Shown: positions 14,758 to 23,838, numbered from the stretch's first letter. The stretch is 40,806 nucleotides of DNA from Oscillospiraceae bacterium (GCA_017416685.1 JAFQBN010000036.1:1-40806), one strand, 5' to 3'. The notes: generated from the sequence alone by a model not told the origin. Made by a program: numbers and translations.

Positions 14758-14777
14758 CCTGTGTTGCCCCAAAGACA

Positions 14778-14806
14778 AACCGACCTGTGCAGTACACAGG
14801 TCGGTT
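14778..14806. terminator. Bidirectional terminator after AraC gene and DUF559 element
   Basis: A 12-bp stem AACCGACCTGTG/CACAGGTCGGTT with a 5-nt loop. A TTTTCCTGTTTATTT run follows on the plus strand and a weaker one on the minus strand. Confidence 0.75.
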
Positions 14807-14818
14807 TTCCTGTTTATT

Positions 14819-15619
14819 TCACCCGTTCTCCTGCCGGCGGTACTCCCGCGGGGACAGCTTATAGTGTGCCGTAAAGCGCCGGGAGAAATAAAACTGGTCG
14901 CAAAATCCCAACTTGCTGCTGATTTGTCCAATGCTCATCCGGGTCGTCTTGAGCATCAGCTCTCCCTGAAACAGCACCAAATCCTCGATGTACTTGCGCA
15001 GGGTGCTGCCCGTTTCCTTTTTGAACTTTTGGCGCAGGGTGACCTCCGCCACAAACAGAGCATTGGCGATTTCGCCGCAGGACAGATTGTAGGACAAATG
15101 CGTCTGGATGTACTCCATGACCCGGGTAACCAGAGGCGAGTGGGCCTTGGATCGCATCAGCTCGGCCGGATAAGTAGCCAACAGCCGGGACACCACATCG
15201 TACAGCGTATGGCGCAGTGCCATGGACTGAGCCAAATCCTCCCCCCTATAATACTGTAGCATCTCGTCCAGTTCCCCCGGACGCATGGGGACCGAGTGGA
15301 TTTCCTGCAAATTGCGCAGCTGATCTAGGCCATCCTGCCCCAGAATGTTAAAATGGAAATACAGCTTGACAAGCCGTTTGTCGCAGCGGTAGGAAAACTT
15401 TGTGCCGGCAGGCATCAGGTAGGCGTTGCCCGGGCGCATGACGATCTCCTTTCCATTGCAGGTCAACACTCCCTCCCCTTCCGCCACCAGATACAGGCAG
15501 GAATAGGGCTGCAAACTGTCGATATGGTGCCACCTGCTGTCCAGCTCTATGTACAGGCTTTCCGCTGTGATGCGCAGTTCCGGGGGATTGAAGTATTCCA
15601 CTCTCAGCTCATCATTCAT
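14819..15619 (-). CDS. AraC-family transcriptional regulator
   Basis: A 266-residue protein with an N-terminal cupin-like sensor (about 30-100, LVAEGEGVLTCNGKEI...MRPGNAYLMPAG) and a C-terminal AraC double helix-turn-helix (about 165-262). The second recognition unit carries SIGQISSKLGFCDQFYFSRRF and the closing SPREYRR. Such proteins sense small ligands, often sugars. GGAG lies 8 nt before the ATG. It is divergent from the amidohydrolase gene over a 142-bp gap, so that gene is its likely target. Confidence 0.9.
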   Translation of the reverse strand: MNDELRVEYFNPPELRITAESLYIELDSRWHHIDSLQPYSCLYLVAEGEGVLTCNGKEIVMRPGNAYLMPAGTKFSYRCDKRLVKLYFHFNILGQDGLDQLRNLQEIHSVPMRPGELDEMLQYYRGEDLAQSMALRHTLYDVVSRLLATYPAELMRSKAHSPLVTRVMEYIQTHLSYNLSCGEIANALFVAEVTLRQKFKKETGSTLRKYIEDLVLFQGELMLKTTRMSIGQISSKLGFCDQFYFSRRFTAHYKLSPREYRRQENG

Positions 15620-15761
15620 ATCAAAATCTCCATGTTTTTATATTGAAAAATCCATAACATCCTGCTTGAAAAATGGTATACTTGCCTCGTAATCCAATGG
15701 CGCATGTCCATATTTTCATTCTACAATAATTCAGCAGAAAAAGTCAATAGGAGGTCTCGTT

Positions 15762-16661
15762 ATGTTTATCGACATCCATGCCCACTGCTATTGGAAGCGC
15801 GTCCCTTTCTCCAACAACTTCCACAATCCCGAAGAGCTGATCGCCGACTTTGACAAGTACGGCATCGAAAAGGGCTGCCTGCTGCCCATCGTCAGTTCCG
15901 AGGTCTACTTCCCCCAGAGCAACGAGGATATTCTCGACATGGCGGAGAAGTACCCCGACCGCTTCATCCCCTGCTGCAACGTAGACCCCCGCGCCATGTG
16001 CAATTCCCCCTATGCCCCTCTGGACCGCCCCCTGCAGTACTATAAGGAGCGCGGCTGTAAGATTTTGGGCGAAGTTATGCCCGGTCTGGATCTGCTGGAC
16101 GACCGTGTGCAGAATCTGTTCCACTGTGCCGAGAAGGTGGGCCTCCCCGTTATTTATGAGGGTGCTTTCACCCGTGACCGCGCCTTTGGTATGTACGACG
16201 ACCCCGGCCTGCCCGGTCTGGAGATCACCCTGCAGCGTTTCCCCGACCTGATGATTTTCGGTCACGGCCCCGTGTTCTGGCACGAGCTGGCCCGGCTGGA
16301 GACCCCCGGCGAGCGCGGCGTAGTCCGTTCCTTCCTGTACCGCGGCGGCACCTGGCGTCTGCCCGACGGTCCCATCCGCGAGGAGGGTGTGGTACCCAAG
16401 CTGCTGCGCCGCTATCCCAACCTGATGTGCGACCTGTCCGACCTGACCCCCCACAACATGTTCATGCGGGACGAGGACTTCGCCATTGCCTTCCTGAACG
16501 AGTTCCAGGATCGCTGCTGCTTCGGCTCCGACTTCTGCGGATTGAATATGCCCATGGACATGGTTCCCCTACTGCTGCGCTGGCGCGAGAGCGGCAAGCT
16601 CAGCGAGACCGTCTTCCAGAAGATCGCCCGGGAGAATGCCATCCGTCTGCTGGGTCTGTAA
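15762..16661 (+). CDS. Amidohydrolase-family metal-dependent hydrolase
   Basis: A 299-residue TIM-barrel protein of the amidohydrolase 2 (ACMSD-like) type. The metal motif HAH is at residues 6-8 (MFIDIHAH), a metal/active histidine lies in IFGHGP (His168), and the catalytic aspartate is in CFGSDFCGLN (Asp257). Relatives hydrolyse or decarboxylate small ring or carboxylic substrates; the substrate is not evident. AGGAGG precedes the ATG. It is divergent from the AraC regulator and alone on its transcript, with a terminator right after. Confidence 0.85.
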   Translation: MFIDIHAHCYWKRVPFSNNFHNPEELIADFDKYGIEKGCLLPIVSSEVYFPQSNEDILDMAEKYPDRFIPCCNVDPRAMCNSPYAPLDRPLQYYKERGCKILGEVMPGLDLLDDRVQNLFHCAEKVGLPVIYEGAFTRDRAFGMYDDPGLPGLEITLQRFPDLMIFGHGPVFWHELARLETPGERGVVRSFLYRGGTWRLPDGPIREEGVVPKLLRRYPNLMCDLSDLTPHNMFMRDEDFAIAFLNEFQDRCCFGSDFCGLNMPMDMVPLLLRWRESGKLSETVFQKIARENAIRLLGL

Positions 16662-16675
16662 GTCAAACTCCTTTG

Positions 16676-16712
16676 TCCGCCTGCCCCGTTCCGGGACAGG
16701 CGGATTTCTTTT
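16676..16712 (+). terminator. Terminator of amidohydrolase gene
   Basis: Stem TCCGCCTGCCCC/GGGACAGGCGGA with one mismatch, followed by TTTCTTTT. Confidence 0.85.
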
Positions 16713-16752
16713 GTGCGTTTCGTCGAAAATCACTATATTTTGTGGAAAAGGA

Positions 16753-16852
16753 TTGCGTTATGCCGATATATGTGGTACAGTATTCGGGAAGTGAACCGCC
16801 GCAATTCCCGATTAGGATCGTTTTCTGACTCAGGCAAACGGTCCCTTTTTTT
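16753..16852 (+). promoter_or_regulatory. Promoter and attenuator-like leader of the NCS2 permease
   Basis: A possible promoter is TTGCGT (16753-16758), 17 bp, TACAGT (16776-16781). A hairpin TCGGGAA/TTCCCGA follows at the predicted 5' end of the RNA. An intrinsic terminator (GGATCGTTT 16815-16823 with AAACGGTCC 16836-16844, then CTTTTTTT) stands 47 nt before the permease start codon. A terminator between promoter and gene indicates attenuation. I see no PyrR-box or purine-riboswitch consensus. Confidence 0.55.
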
Positions 16853-16898
16853 GGGCGTTTGGGGCGGGAAACGGAGAGAAAGAAAGGAGTTTTTCCCA

Positions 16899-18224
16899 AT
16901 GAATCTGATCTACGGCATTAAAGACAAACCCAAGTTCGGGCAAATGCTGGTCTTCGCCATCCAGCAGCTGCTGGCCATTCTGGCCGCCACCATCGCCGTT
17001 CCCGCCATCGTGGGCAACGGCATGACCGCCTCCGCCGCTCTGTTCGGCGCCGGTGTCGGCACCCTCGTGTACCAGCTGTTCACCAAGTTCAACAGCCCTG
17101 TGTTCCTGGGTTCTTCCTTCGCCTTCATCGGCTCCATGGTCGCCGCCTTCGCCGGCGCCGTCTCTGCCGAGGCCGGTTTCGCCGGCATCATCCTGGGCGC
17201 TATCCTGGCCGGTCTGGTGTATGTGGTCATCGCCATCATCGTCAAGCTGGTTGGCGTTAAGTGGATCAACAAGCTGATGCCCGCCGTGGTTATCGGCCCC
17301 ACCGTGGCTCTGATCGGTATGTCCCTGGCCGGCGCCGCCATCAACGACGTGTTCTCCTACGGTCCTCAGGACGGCAACGGTGCTTTCATCATGACTGCCG
17401 ACCTGTGGGTGTCTTTCATCTGCGCCATGGTCACTCTGGCTGTGGTCGTGATCTGCTCCGTCTACGGCAAGAAGATGATCAGCCTGATCCCCTTCATCAT
17501 CGGCATTCTGGCCGGTTATGTGGTGGCCCTGATCTTCACCGTGACCGGTGTTTCCCCTGTCATCGACTTCAACGTCTTTAAGGATGTCAGCCTGTTCGCC
17601 GTACCCGAGTTCACCTTCCTGACCGCCCTGAAGGGTGTGAAGGAGATCGACGCCACCTACATCGCCACCGTGGCTGTGGCTTACGTGCCTGTGGCTTTCG
17701 TGGTCTTTGCCGAGCATCTGGCCGACCACAAGAACCTGTCCACCATCATCGACAAGGACCTGACCGAGGATCCCGGCCTGCACCGCACCCTGCTGGGTGA
17801 CGGCATCGGCTCCATCGCGGGCGCTATCTTCGGCGGCTGCCCCAACACCACCTACGGTGAGTCCGTCGGCTGCGTGGCCATCACCCGCAACGCCTCCGTG
17901 GTGACCATCACCACCACCGCCATCATGGCCATCCTCGTTTCCTTCATCGGTCCCTTCGTGGCCTTCCTGGACTCCATCCCCGGCTGCGTCATGGGCGGCG
18001 TGTGCATCACCCTGTACGGCTTCATCGCCTGCTCCGGTCTGAAGATGATCCAGAAGGTGGACCTGAACGAAAACCGCAACCTGTTCGTGGTCGCCGTCAT
18101 CCTGATCACCGGTATCGGCGGCTGCACCATGGCCATCGGCAAGGTCACCCTGACCACCATCGCCTGCGCCCTGATCCTGGGCATCCTGACCAACGTGCTG
18201 CTGTCCTTCAAGGACAAGAAGTAA
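16899..18224 (+). CDS. uraA: NCS2 nucleobase permease, uracil permease type
   Basis: A 441-residue membrane protein of the nucleobase-ascorbate transporter family, with about 14 hydrophobic segments. The half-helix motif QQLLAILAATIAVPAIVG is near the N-terminus. The substrate-site motif with the conserved glutamate (FAEHLADH) lies near residue 275, and GGCPNTTYGESVG near 315-327. The PNTTYGE form is that of uracil permeases rather than xanthine permeases. It is a proton-coupled nucleobase importer. The ATG at 16899 follows AAAGGAG; longer in-frame extensions run through the leader terminator and are unlikely to be coding. It is monocistronic. Confidence 0.88.
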   Translation: MNLIYGIKDKPKFGQMLVFAIQQLLAILAATIAVPAIVGNGMTASAALFGAGVGTLVYQLFTKFNSPVFLGSSFAFIGSMVAAFAGAVSAEAGFAGIILGAILAGLVYVVIAIIVKLVGVKWINKLMPAVVIGPTVALIGMSLAGAAINDVFSYGPQDGNGAFIMTADLWVSFICAMVTLAVVVICSVYGKKMISLIPFIIGILAGYVVALIFTVTGVSPVIDFNVFKDVSLFAVPEFTFLTALKGVKEIDATYIATVAVAYVPVAFVVFAEHLADHKNLSTIIDKDLTEDPGLHRTLLGDGIGSIAGAIFGGCPNTTYGESVGCVAITRNASVVTITTTAIMAILVSFIGPFVAFLDSIPGCVMGGVCITLYGFIACSGLKMIQKVDLNENRNLFVVAVILITGIGGCTMAIGKVTLTTIACALILGILTNVLLSFKDKK

Positions 18225-18243
18225 TTCCTTCAACACACAAACG

Positions 18244-18280
18244 AAAAGAGCGTGTGCCAACCGGCACACGCTCTTTTTCT
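18244..18280. terminator. Bidirectional terminator between uraA-like gene and glf
   Basis: Stem AAAAGAGCGTGTGCC/GGCACACGCTCTTTT with an AACC loop, with T runs on both strands between convergent genes. Confidence 0.9.
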
Positions 18281-18286
18281 GTTCAT

Positions 18287-19402
18287 TTAACCCAGTTCCC
18301 GCTGCGCGGCTTCCAGCGCCGCGGCGAGGACCTGGTCCATGTCGTAGTAGGAATAAGTACCCAGCCGACCTCCGAAAATGACCTTGTCCTGTTCATCTGC
18401 CAACTGCTTGTATTGGGCATACAGCGCGCCGTTTTTCTCATCGTTGACGGGGTAGTATGGCTCGTCCCCGGGCTTCCATTCGGAGCTGTACTCCCGGCTG
18501 ATGACCGTCTTGGGCAGGTCGTTCCCGTCGGCATCCTTGCCGAACTCAAACCACTTATGCTCGATGATGCGGGTCCAGGGGGTCTCCCGATCGGTGTAGT
18601 TCACCGCGGCGTTGCCCTGGAAGTTGGGCATGTCCAGCACCTCGTTTTCAAACCGGACCGAGCGGTACTCCAGCGGGCCGAATCGATAGTCGAAAAAGGC
18701 ATCCACCGGGCCGGTGAACACGACTTTTTCCGCCATGCTGTCCCATTGGGTCCGGTCCGCCAGATAATCCTCGCCCAGACGCACTTCGATCCCCTGCAGC
18801 ATATTCTCCACAAGCCTTGTGTAGCCGCCCACGGGGATACCCTGATACAGGGCATTGAAGTAGTTGTTGTCAAAGGTCAGGCGCACGGGCAGCCGCTTGA
18901 TAATAAAGGCGGGCAGCTGGTCGCAGGGGCGGCCCCACTGTTTTTCCGTGTACCCCTTGATGAGCGTTTCATAGATGTCCGTACCCACCAGGGATATGGC
19001 CTGTTCCTCCAGATTTTTCGGTTCGGTGATACCGGCCTCGGCCCGCTGCCGGGCAATCTTTGCCGCTGCCTCGTCCGGAGTCACCACGCCCCACATGGCG
19101 TTGAAGGTGTACATGTTGAAAGGCAAAGAGTACAGCTTTCCGTGGTAATTGGCCACAGGCGAGTTGGTAAACCGGTTGAAGGTCGCAAATCGATTGACAT
19201 AATTCCAGGCCTCGGCGTTGTTCGTATGGAAGATATGCGCACCGTACTGATGGACGTTGATACCCTCCACCTGTTTGGTATAGACATTGCCCGCAATGTG
19301 GTCGCGCTTGTCAATGACCAGCACGGACCTGCCCTTCTCCTTTGCCTGCTGGGCGAAGGCCGCGCCGAACAGGCCCGCGCCGACGATCAGATAATCGTAC
19401 AT
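18287..19402 (-). CDS. glf: UDP-galactopyranose mutase
   Basis: A 371-residue flavoenzyme that converts UDP-galactopyranose to UDP-galactofuranose for cell-surface glycans. The N-terminal FAD motif YLIVGAGLFGAAFA is at residues 4-17, followed by VIDKRDHIAGNVYT and HQYGAHIFHT, which carry conserved flavin-site residues. The Trp/Arg substrate pocket (YTEKQWGRP, RLPVRLTFDNNYF) and C-terminal GRLGTYSYYDMDQ complete the family pattern. The start ATG 19402 follows AAAGGAGAAAG. No galactofuranosyltransferase gene is adjacent, so the acceptor glycan is made elsewhere. Confidence 0.95.
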   Translation of the reverse strand: MYDYLIVGAGLFGAAFAQQAKEKGRSVLVIDKRDHIAGNVYTKQVEGINVHQYGAHIFHTNNAEAWNYVNRFATFNRFTNSPVANYHGKLYSLPFNMYTFNAMWGVVTPDEAAAKIARQRAEAGITEPKNLEEQAISLVGTDIYETLIKGYTEKQWGRPCDQLPAFIIKRLPVRLTFDNNYFNALYQGIPVGGYTRLVENMLQGIEVRLGEDYLADRTQWDSMAEKVVFTGPVDAFFDYRFGPLEYRSVRFENEVLDMPNFQGNAAVNYTDRETPWTRIIEHKWFEFGKDADGNDLPKTVISREYSSEWKPGDEPYYPVNDEKNGALYAQYKQLADEQDKVIFGGRLGTYSYYDMDQVLAAALEAAQRELG

Positions 19403-19451
19403 GGTTTTCTTTCTCCTTTCGGGGTCCAAATCCCCCTTGCCCGGCGGCTCC

Positions 19452-19745
19452 TTAGTCCTCAAAGGTAAAAAATTCGGCAAACCGCTCCCTGAAGATAGCG
19501 AAAACTGCCGTCAGGATCTCTTCATCCTCCACAGACAAATAGCTCTCGGTCCCGTCTGCGTGGGACTCCACTTCAAGGATGATCACCTCGGCGGCGTTTT
19601 CCTCGTCCAAAGGCAGCAGGATCAGGTACTCACTGCCCTTGTATTCCACGCTGTCCACCAATTCAAACTCCACTTCGTTGCCGTCGTCATCCGTCAGAGA
19701 AAGAATGCTGATGTCCTCCTCATTCTGCAATTGTTCCTTTTCCAT
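19452..19745 (-). CDS. DUF1292 family protein
   Basis: A 97-residue, strongly acidic protein of the DUF1292 family (B. subtilis YrzB relatives). It is recognised by the ISILSLTDDDGNEVEFELVD start, then EYLILLPLD and VIILEVE. In many Firmicutes it neighbours other housekeeping genes; its function is unknown. GGAGG lies upstream of the ATG. It sits 49 bp upstream of glf on the same strand, so the two may share a transcript. Confidence 0.85.
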   Translation of the reverse strand: MEKEQLQNEEDISILSLTDDDGNEVEFELVDSVEYKGSEYLILLPLDEENAAEVIILEVESHADGTESYLSVEDEEILTAVFAIFRERFAEFFTFED

Positions 19746-19791
19746 CGATGCTCCTCCTTATTTGTTTAATAACTTTCCTACCGGCTGCGGA

Positions 19792-20718
19792 TCACGGCGT
19801 GATATGCCCGGCCGCTTTGAAGATCGTATACCAGTCCTCTTTGGTCATCTGAATGTCACAGGCTTTGCAGATTTCATCAAACCGGTCCGGATTCATAGTA
19901 CCGGCAATCACCTGCATGTTGGCCGGGTGGCGCAGCAGCCAGGCCGCCGCCATGGTGGTAGCGGACACGCCGTACTTCTCTCCCAGCTCAGCCAATGTGC
20001 TGTTCAGGGCCGCAAACTCATCATTCAGCAGGAACGGACCCTTGATCATGCCGTACTGGAAGGGCGACCACGCCTGAATGGTGATATCCTTCAGCCGGCA
20101 GTAGTCCAGCACGCTGCTGTCCCGATCCACAGCGCCGTCCGTCAGCATGTTCACTTCCAGTCCGTTGCTGATCATGGACGCGTGGGCCACGCTGACCTGC
20201 AGCTGATTGGCCACCAGCGGCTGCCTGACACACTTTTTCAGCAGTTCGATCTGCATGGGCTTCATATTGGAAATGCCGAAATAACGCACCTTGCCCGCCT
20301 GTTCCAGCTCGTCAAAGGCCGCCGCAACTTCCTCCGGCTCTACAAGGGCATCCGGCCGGTGCAGCAGCAGCGCATCCAAATACTCCATATCCAACCGCTT
20401 GAGAATGATGTCCACGGACTGCAAAATGTGTTTTTTGGACAGGTCAAACATCACGCCGGGAATGATGCCGCATTTCGATTGGACAAAAATATCCTCCCGC
20501 TTAACGCAGGTCAGCTTCAGCGCCTGACCGAACACAGTTTCGCACGGCCGCTCACTGCTGCCGTAGATATCTGCGTGGTCAAAGAAGTTCACGCCGTGGG
20601 CAACCGCGTTCTCAATGTATGCGGCTGCGCCTGCTGTGTCCAGTCCGTGCAGACGCATACACCCCGCCACAATGGCAGGCACCTGCAGCCCCGTTGTGCC
20701 GAAATTGACTTTTTTCAT
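19792..20718 (-). CDS. Aldo/keto reductase
   Basis: A 308-residue (alpha/beta)8 NAD(P)H-dependent oxidoreductase. The catalytic tetrad can be placed: Asp47 and Tyr52 in FFDHADIYG, Lys82 in VQSKCG, and a histidine in LLLHRPD. The C-terminal LRHPANMQVIAGTMNPDR is the cofactor phosphate-binding segment. Overall it resembles the E. coli YdhF branch. Its substrate is unknown. The ATG at 20718 follows CAGGAGGTAG; the longer in-frame extension passes through the spoIVB terminator and promoter region. A TATAAT -10 (20765-20770, minus) with a weak -35 lies upstream. Confidence 0.9.
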   Translation of the reverse strand: MKKVNFGTTGLQVPAIVAGCMRLHGLDTAGAAAYIENAVAHGVNFFDHADIYGSSERPCETVFGQALKLTCVKREDIFVQSKCGIIPGVMFDLSKKHILQSVDIILKRLDMEYLDALLLHRPDALVEPEEVAAAFDELEQAGKVRYFGISNMKPMQIELLKKCVRQPLVANQLQVSVAHASMISNGLEVNMLTDGAVDRDSSVLDYCRLKDITIQAWSPFQYGMIKGPFLLNDEFAALNSTLAELGEKYGVSATTMAAAWLLRHPANMQVIAGTMNPDRFDEICKACDIQMTKEDWYTIFKAAGHITP

Positions 20719-20780
20719 TGGGCTACCTCCTGTTGTTTTTTGTAATACGTTACTCGCTGCATTTATTATAACACAGGCAC

Positions 20781-20821
20781 AAGGAAAATGGCAGAGGCAA
20801 TTTGCCTCTGCCATTTTCCTT
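20781..20821 (-). terminator. Terminator of spoIVB
   Basis: A 20-bp perfect stem (20781-20800 with 20802-20821) beginning at the spoIVB stop codon. It could also act on plus-strand transcripts. Confidence 0.75.
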
Positions 20822-21878
20822 ATCCCGCCGCAGCCAGCATATTGTCGATAAAAATGCCGTACCCTCTGGTGGGGTCATTCACAAGGACATGGGTCACCGC
20901 ACCTACCAGCTTGCCATTTTGGATAATGGGGCTGCCGCTCATCCCCTGCACGATGCCGCCGGTCTTTTCCAGCAGGCGGGAATCGGTCACTTTCAGCATC
21001 ATGTTGCGCATTTCCCCCTCTACCGCGGGATAGACGTGGAGGATCTCCACCTCATACTCCTCCACCTCTTCCCCGTCGATATTGGACAGAATCGAGGCCT
21101 TTCCCGTTTTCACCTGTCCCCGGTGTGCCACCTCCATGGGCTGTGCGCTGCCCAGCAGGCTCTCGTCGGTCAGAGTACCGTAGACGCCCGCCCGGGTATT
21201 GGCATACAGCCGGCCCAGATCCCGCTGCACGTCAAAGCTGCCGTTGAGCTGTCCCGGCGTGCCGCTCTGCCCCCGCTTCACACCGGTCACCGTAGAGTAC
21301 ATAATGCTGCCCGTCTCCAGCGTCATCAGCTTTGACGTATCCACATCGTTGATACCGTGTCCAAGGGCGGCAAAGGTATCCGACTGCGGATCGTAGAACG
21401 TCATGGTTCCGATGCCCGCCATAGAGTCCCGGATCCACGCACCCAGCCGATATACGCCGTCCTCGCTCCGGGTCAGAGTACCGGTCAGCTGCAGCTGCTT
21501 ATCTCCCCGGACCACATCTACAGTCAGCGGCCCTTCCTGGGGTCGGGCCAGCACCGCCTGCACCTGTTCGATGGTGTCCACCTCAGTTCCGTTGACGTGG
21601 GTGATCAGGTCTCCCGCCTTTATCCCCATCTGCCGTGCAGGAACTGCATCACCCTCGGCAAGGCCCACCACCAGCACGCCGTCAGAGAACAGCTTGATGC
21701 CCACTGTCCGCCCCAGCGGCACCAGAGTGTCCGTCATTTGCGTCTGCGCCGGGTGCATAGCCGACAGGACCGCCGGCTGTACCGCTGCATCGGAAGTCGT
21801 CCCCAGCACGCCCATCAGCAGCAGAGCCAGCACCCCGCCGGACAGCGCCCGGCGCACAGGTCTGTTTTTTTGCTTCAT
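20820..21878 (-). CDS. spoIVB: SpoIVB serine peptidase
   Basis: A 352-residue protein of peptidase family S55. An N-terminal membrane anchor or signal segment (about 11-30) is followed by a PDZ domain (about 55-130, SDGVLVVGLAEGD, MGIKAGDLITHVNG). The catalytic domain has His174 (FAALGHGI) and Ser314 (VQGMSGSPIIQNGKLVGAV). In Bacillus this forespore-secreted protease cleaves SpoIVFA to trigger sigma-K activation; in clostridia the exact role varies. The ATG follows GAGTGAGGTGG. spo0A, its frequent neighbour, is not downstream here. I could not identify a convincing sigma-F/G promoter. Confidence 0.92.
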   Translation of the reverse strand: MKQKNRPVRRALSGGVLALLLMGVLGTTSDAAVQPAVLSAMHPAQTQMTDTLVPLGRTVGIKLFSDGVLVVGLAEGDAVPARQMGIKAGDLITHVNGTEVDTIEQVQAVLARPQEGPLTVDVVRGDKQLQLTGTLTRSEDGVYRLGAWIRDSMAGIGTMTFYDPQSDTFAALGHGINDVDTSKLMTLETGSIMYSTVTGVKRGQSGTPGQLNGSFDVQRDLGRLYANTRAGVYGTLTDESLLGSAQPMEVAHRGQVKTGKASILSNIDGEEVEEYEVEILHVYPAVEGEMRNMMLKVTDSRLLEKTGGIVQGMSGSPIIQNGKLVGAVTHVLVNDPTRGYGIFIDNMLAAAG

Positions 21879-22041
21879 ATTTCCACCTCACTCCCCTTTC
21901 ATTCGCGGACGCGCACGTCCACATCCGTCAGTATGGCCCGGCAGATATGAAAAACTCCCGGACTGTCTTTCCTGCGCTGGCAGGAAAACCGCAGCATCTG
22001 AAAAGGTACACAAGATGGCCGGATCGGTCTGCTTTTACGGC

Positions 22042-22076
22042 AAAAACGCCCCGTTTGGAAAAACAGGGCGTTTTTT
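22042..22076 (-). terminator. Terminator of the pnuC/ABC transporter unit
   Basis: Stem AAAAACGCCC/GGGCGTTTTT with an inner CGTTT/AAAC extension and a minus-strand TTTTTG tail, 9 nt after the permease stop. The rest of 21879-22084 contains no gene I can support; a second weak hairpin (TTTCCTGC/GCAGGAAA) lies at 21968-21987. Confidence 0.85.
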
Positions 22077-22084
22077 CTGCACAT

Positions 22085-22930
22085 TTAACCTTTGACCGCG
22101 CCGGCGGCCACCCCTTTAATGATGTGCTTCTGACACAACAAATAGAACACCACCACCGGCAGGATAGACAGCAGGATCAGCGCCATGGTGGCACCCAGAT
22201 CCACCGCACCGTAGCTGCCCTGCAGGTACTGGATGTGGATGGGGATGGTCATATAGTCGTTGCGGTCCAGCACAAGGTACGGAAGCAGGTAGTCGTTCCA
22301 GATCCACATGATCTCCAGAATACCCACAGAGATCATGGTGGGCCGCAGCAGCGGCATCACCACGTGGAAGTAGGTGCGGATAGGTCCGCAGCCGTCGATA
22401 GCTGCGGCCTGTTCCAGCTCCCGGGGAATGCTTTTCACAAAGCCGCTGAACAAAAACACCGCAAGGCCCGCGCCAAAGCCGAGGTAGACCACCGGAATGG
22501 TCCACGGGGTGTTCAGCCCCAGCCGGTCCGCTGTTTTGGAAAGGGTGAACATGACCATCTGGAACGGCACCACCATGGAGAACACAAAGAGATAGTAAAG
22601 CGCCCTGCACAGGCGGTTGTTCACCCGGGTCATATACCACGCCGCCATTGAGGTAAACAGCAAAATGAGTCCCACCGACAGCAGAGTGATGGTCAGGCTG
22701 TACAGCACCGATTTAATAAAAGGATAATTGCCGAAGGTCATGCCTTTTGCAAAGTTCTCAACCCCGGCAAAGCTTTCTGCATCAGGCAGTGAAAAGGTCT
22801 CCGTCTTTACATAGCTGTTATACTTGAATGCATTGATGACCACCACCGCAATGGGCAAAACGTACACTGCGGCGATGATGGAAAATAAGCCGGTCAGCAG
22901 GGCGCGGCTGCGGCGCGTGGAACGGCTCAT
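22085..22930 (-). CDS. Carbohydrate ABC transporter permease (MalG-type)
   Basis: A 281-residue inner-membrane permease of the CUT1 family with six hydrophobic segments. The cytoplasmic EAA loop, which docks the ATPase, reads ELEQAAAIDGCGPIRTYFH near residues 178-196. The C-terminus ends in QKHIIKGVAAGAVKG, standard for MalG-type subunits. Its ATG overlaps the stop of the upstream permease by 4 nt (ATGA), showing translational coupling. The transported substrate cannot be named from sequence. Confidence 0.93.
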   Translation of the reverse strand: MSRSTRRSRALLTGLFSIIAAVYVLPIAVVVINAFKYNSYVKTETFSLPDAESFAGVENFAKGMTFGNYPFIKSVLYSLTITLLSVGLILLFTSMAAWYMTRVNNRLCRALYYLFVFSMVVPFQMVMFTLSKTADRLGLNTPWTIPVVYLGFGAGLAVFLFSGFVKSIPRELEQAAAIDGCGPIRTYFHVVMPLLRPTMISVGILEIMWIWNDYLLPYLVLDRNDYMTIPIHIQYLQGSYGAVDLGATMALILLSILPVVVFYLLCQKHIIKGVAAGAVKG

Positions 22931-23838
22931 TGGTCCACCTCCCCTCTGCGGGTGGCCCGCAGCTGCAGCAGGGAGATGACCGCAACCAGCAGGAAAAAGA
23001 TGACCGCCTTGGCCTGCCCCACGCCCCGGGCAGCACTGCCCTGATCGTAAAAGGTGTTGTAGATGTTCAGGGCCAGCATCTCGGTGGAGCGGATGGTGCG
23101 CAGTGTGCCGTCTGCTCCCGTTTCAAACAGGATGGGGGCGCCGCCGGTCAGAGCCAAATTCTGGTCAAACAGCTTGAAGCTGTTTGTCAGGGTCAAAAAC
23201 AGGCAGATGGTAATAGCGGGCATCAGGTTCGGGATGGTCACCCGCAGCAGGGTCTGCCAGCGGCCGGCTCCGTCCATCCGTGCCGCTTCCAGCATGGACT
23301 CCGGCACGCTCTGCAGTCCCGCAATATAGATGATCATCATATAGCCGATCTGCTGCCAGCACTGCAGAATCACAAGTCCCCAGAAGCCAAACCGCCCGTC
23401 CAGCAGAATAGAGGTGTGGTAAGCCCGCAGGATCCCGTCAAACAGTACCGACCAGATATAACCCAGCACGATGCCGCCGATGAGATTTGGCATAAAAAAC
23501 ACCGTGCGGAACAGGCCCGTACCCCGGATGCCCTGTGTCAGCACGTAGGCCACCGCAAAGGCGATCAGGTTCACCGCCACCAGCGCTACCACCGCAAACA
23601 GGGCCGTCAGGCGGAAGGAGTGGATAAAGGTCGGGTCGTTGATGGCGGCGCTGTAGTTGCCTTTGCCGATAAAGGTTGCATCGCTGGTGGTCGTAAAGCT
23701 GCAAAAAGACAGATATATCCCCTGCAGGAACGGCCACAAAAATCCGATCGCAAAGGCCGCTGCCGTAGGCAGCAGAAAGACGGGCCAGTACCGACCCACC
23801 GCCGCAAGGCCACCCCGCCCGCGCCGTTTTTTCGTCAT
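22927..23838 (-). CDS. Carbohydrate ABC transporter permease (MalF/UgpA-type)
   Basis: A 303-residue CUT1 permease with six membrane segments after a short basic N-terminus (MTKKRRGRGG). The EAA loop is SMLEAARMDGAGRWQTLLRV near residues 196-215. It pairs with the MalG-type subunit. I chose the ATG at 23838 with GAGG 9 nt upstream; an ATG three codons earlier (23847) sits too close to its site but cannot be excluded. It follows the binding-protein gene by 79 bp. No ATPase gene is in the window, so a shared MsmX-like ATPase is probably used. Confidence 0.9.
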   Translation of the reverse strand: MTKKRRGRGGLAAVGRYWPVFLLPTAAAFAIGFLWPFLQGIYLSFCSFTTTSDATFIGKGNYSAAINDPTFIHSFRLTALFAVVALVAVNLIAFAVAYVLTQGIRGTGLFRTVFFMPNLIGGIVLGYIWSVLFDGILRAYHTSILLDGRFGFWGLVILQCWQQIGYMMIIYIAGLQSVPESMLEAARMDGAGRWQTLLRVTIPNLMPAITICLFLTLTNSFKLFDQNLALTGGAPILFETGADGTLRTIRSTEMLALNIYNTFYDQGSAARGVGQAKAVIFFLLVAVISLLQLRATRRGEVDQ

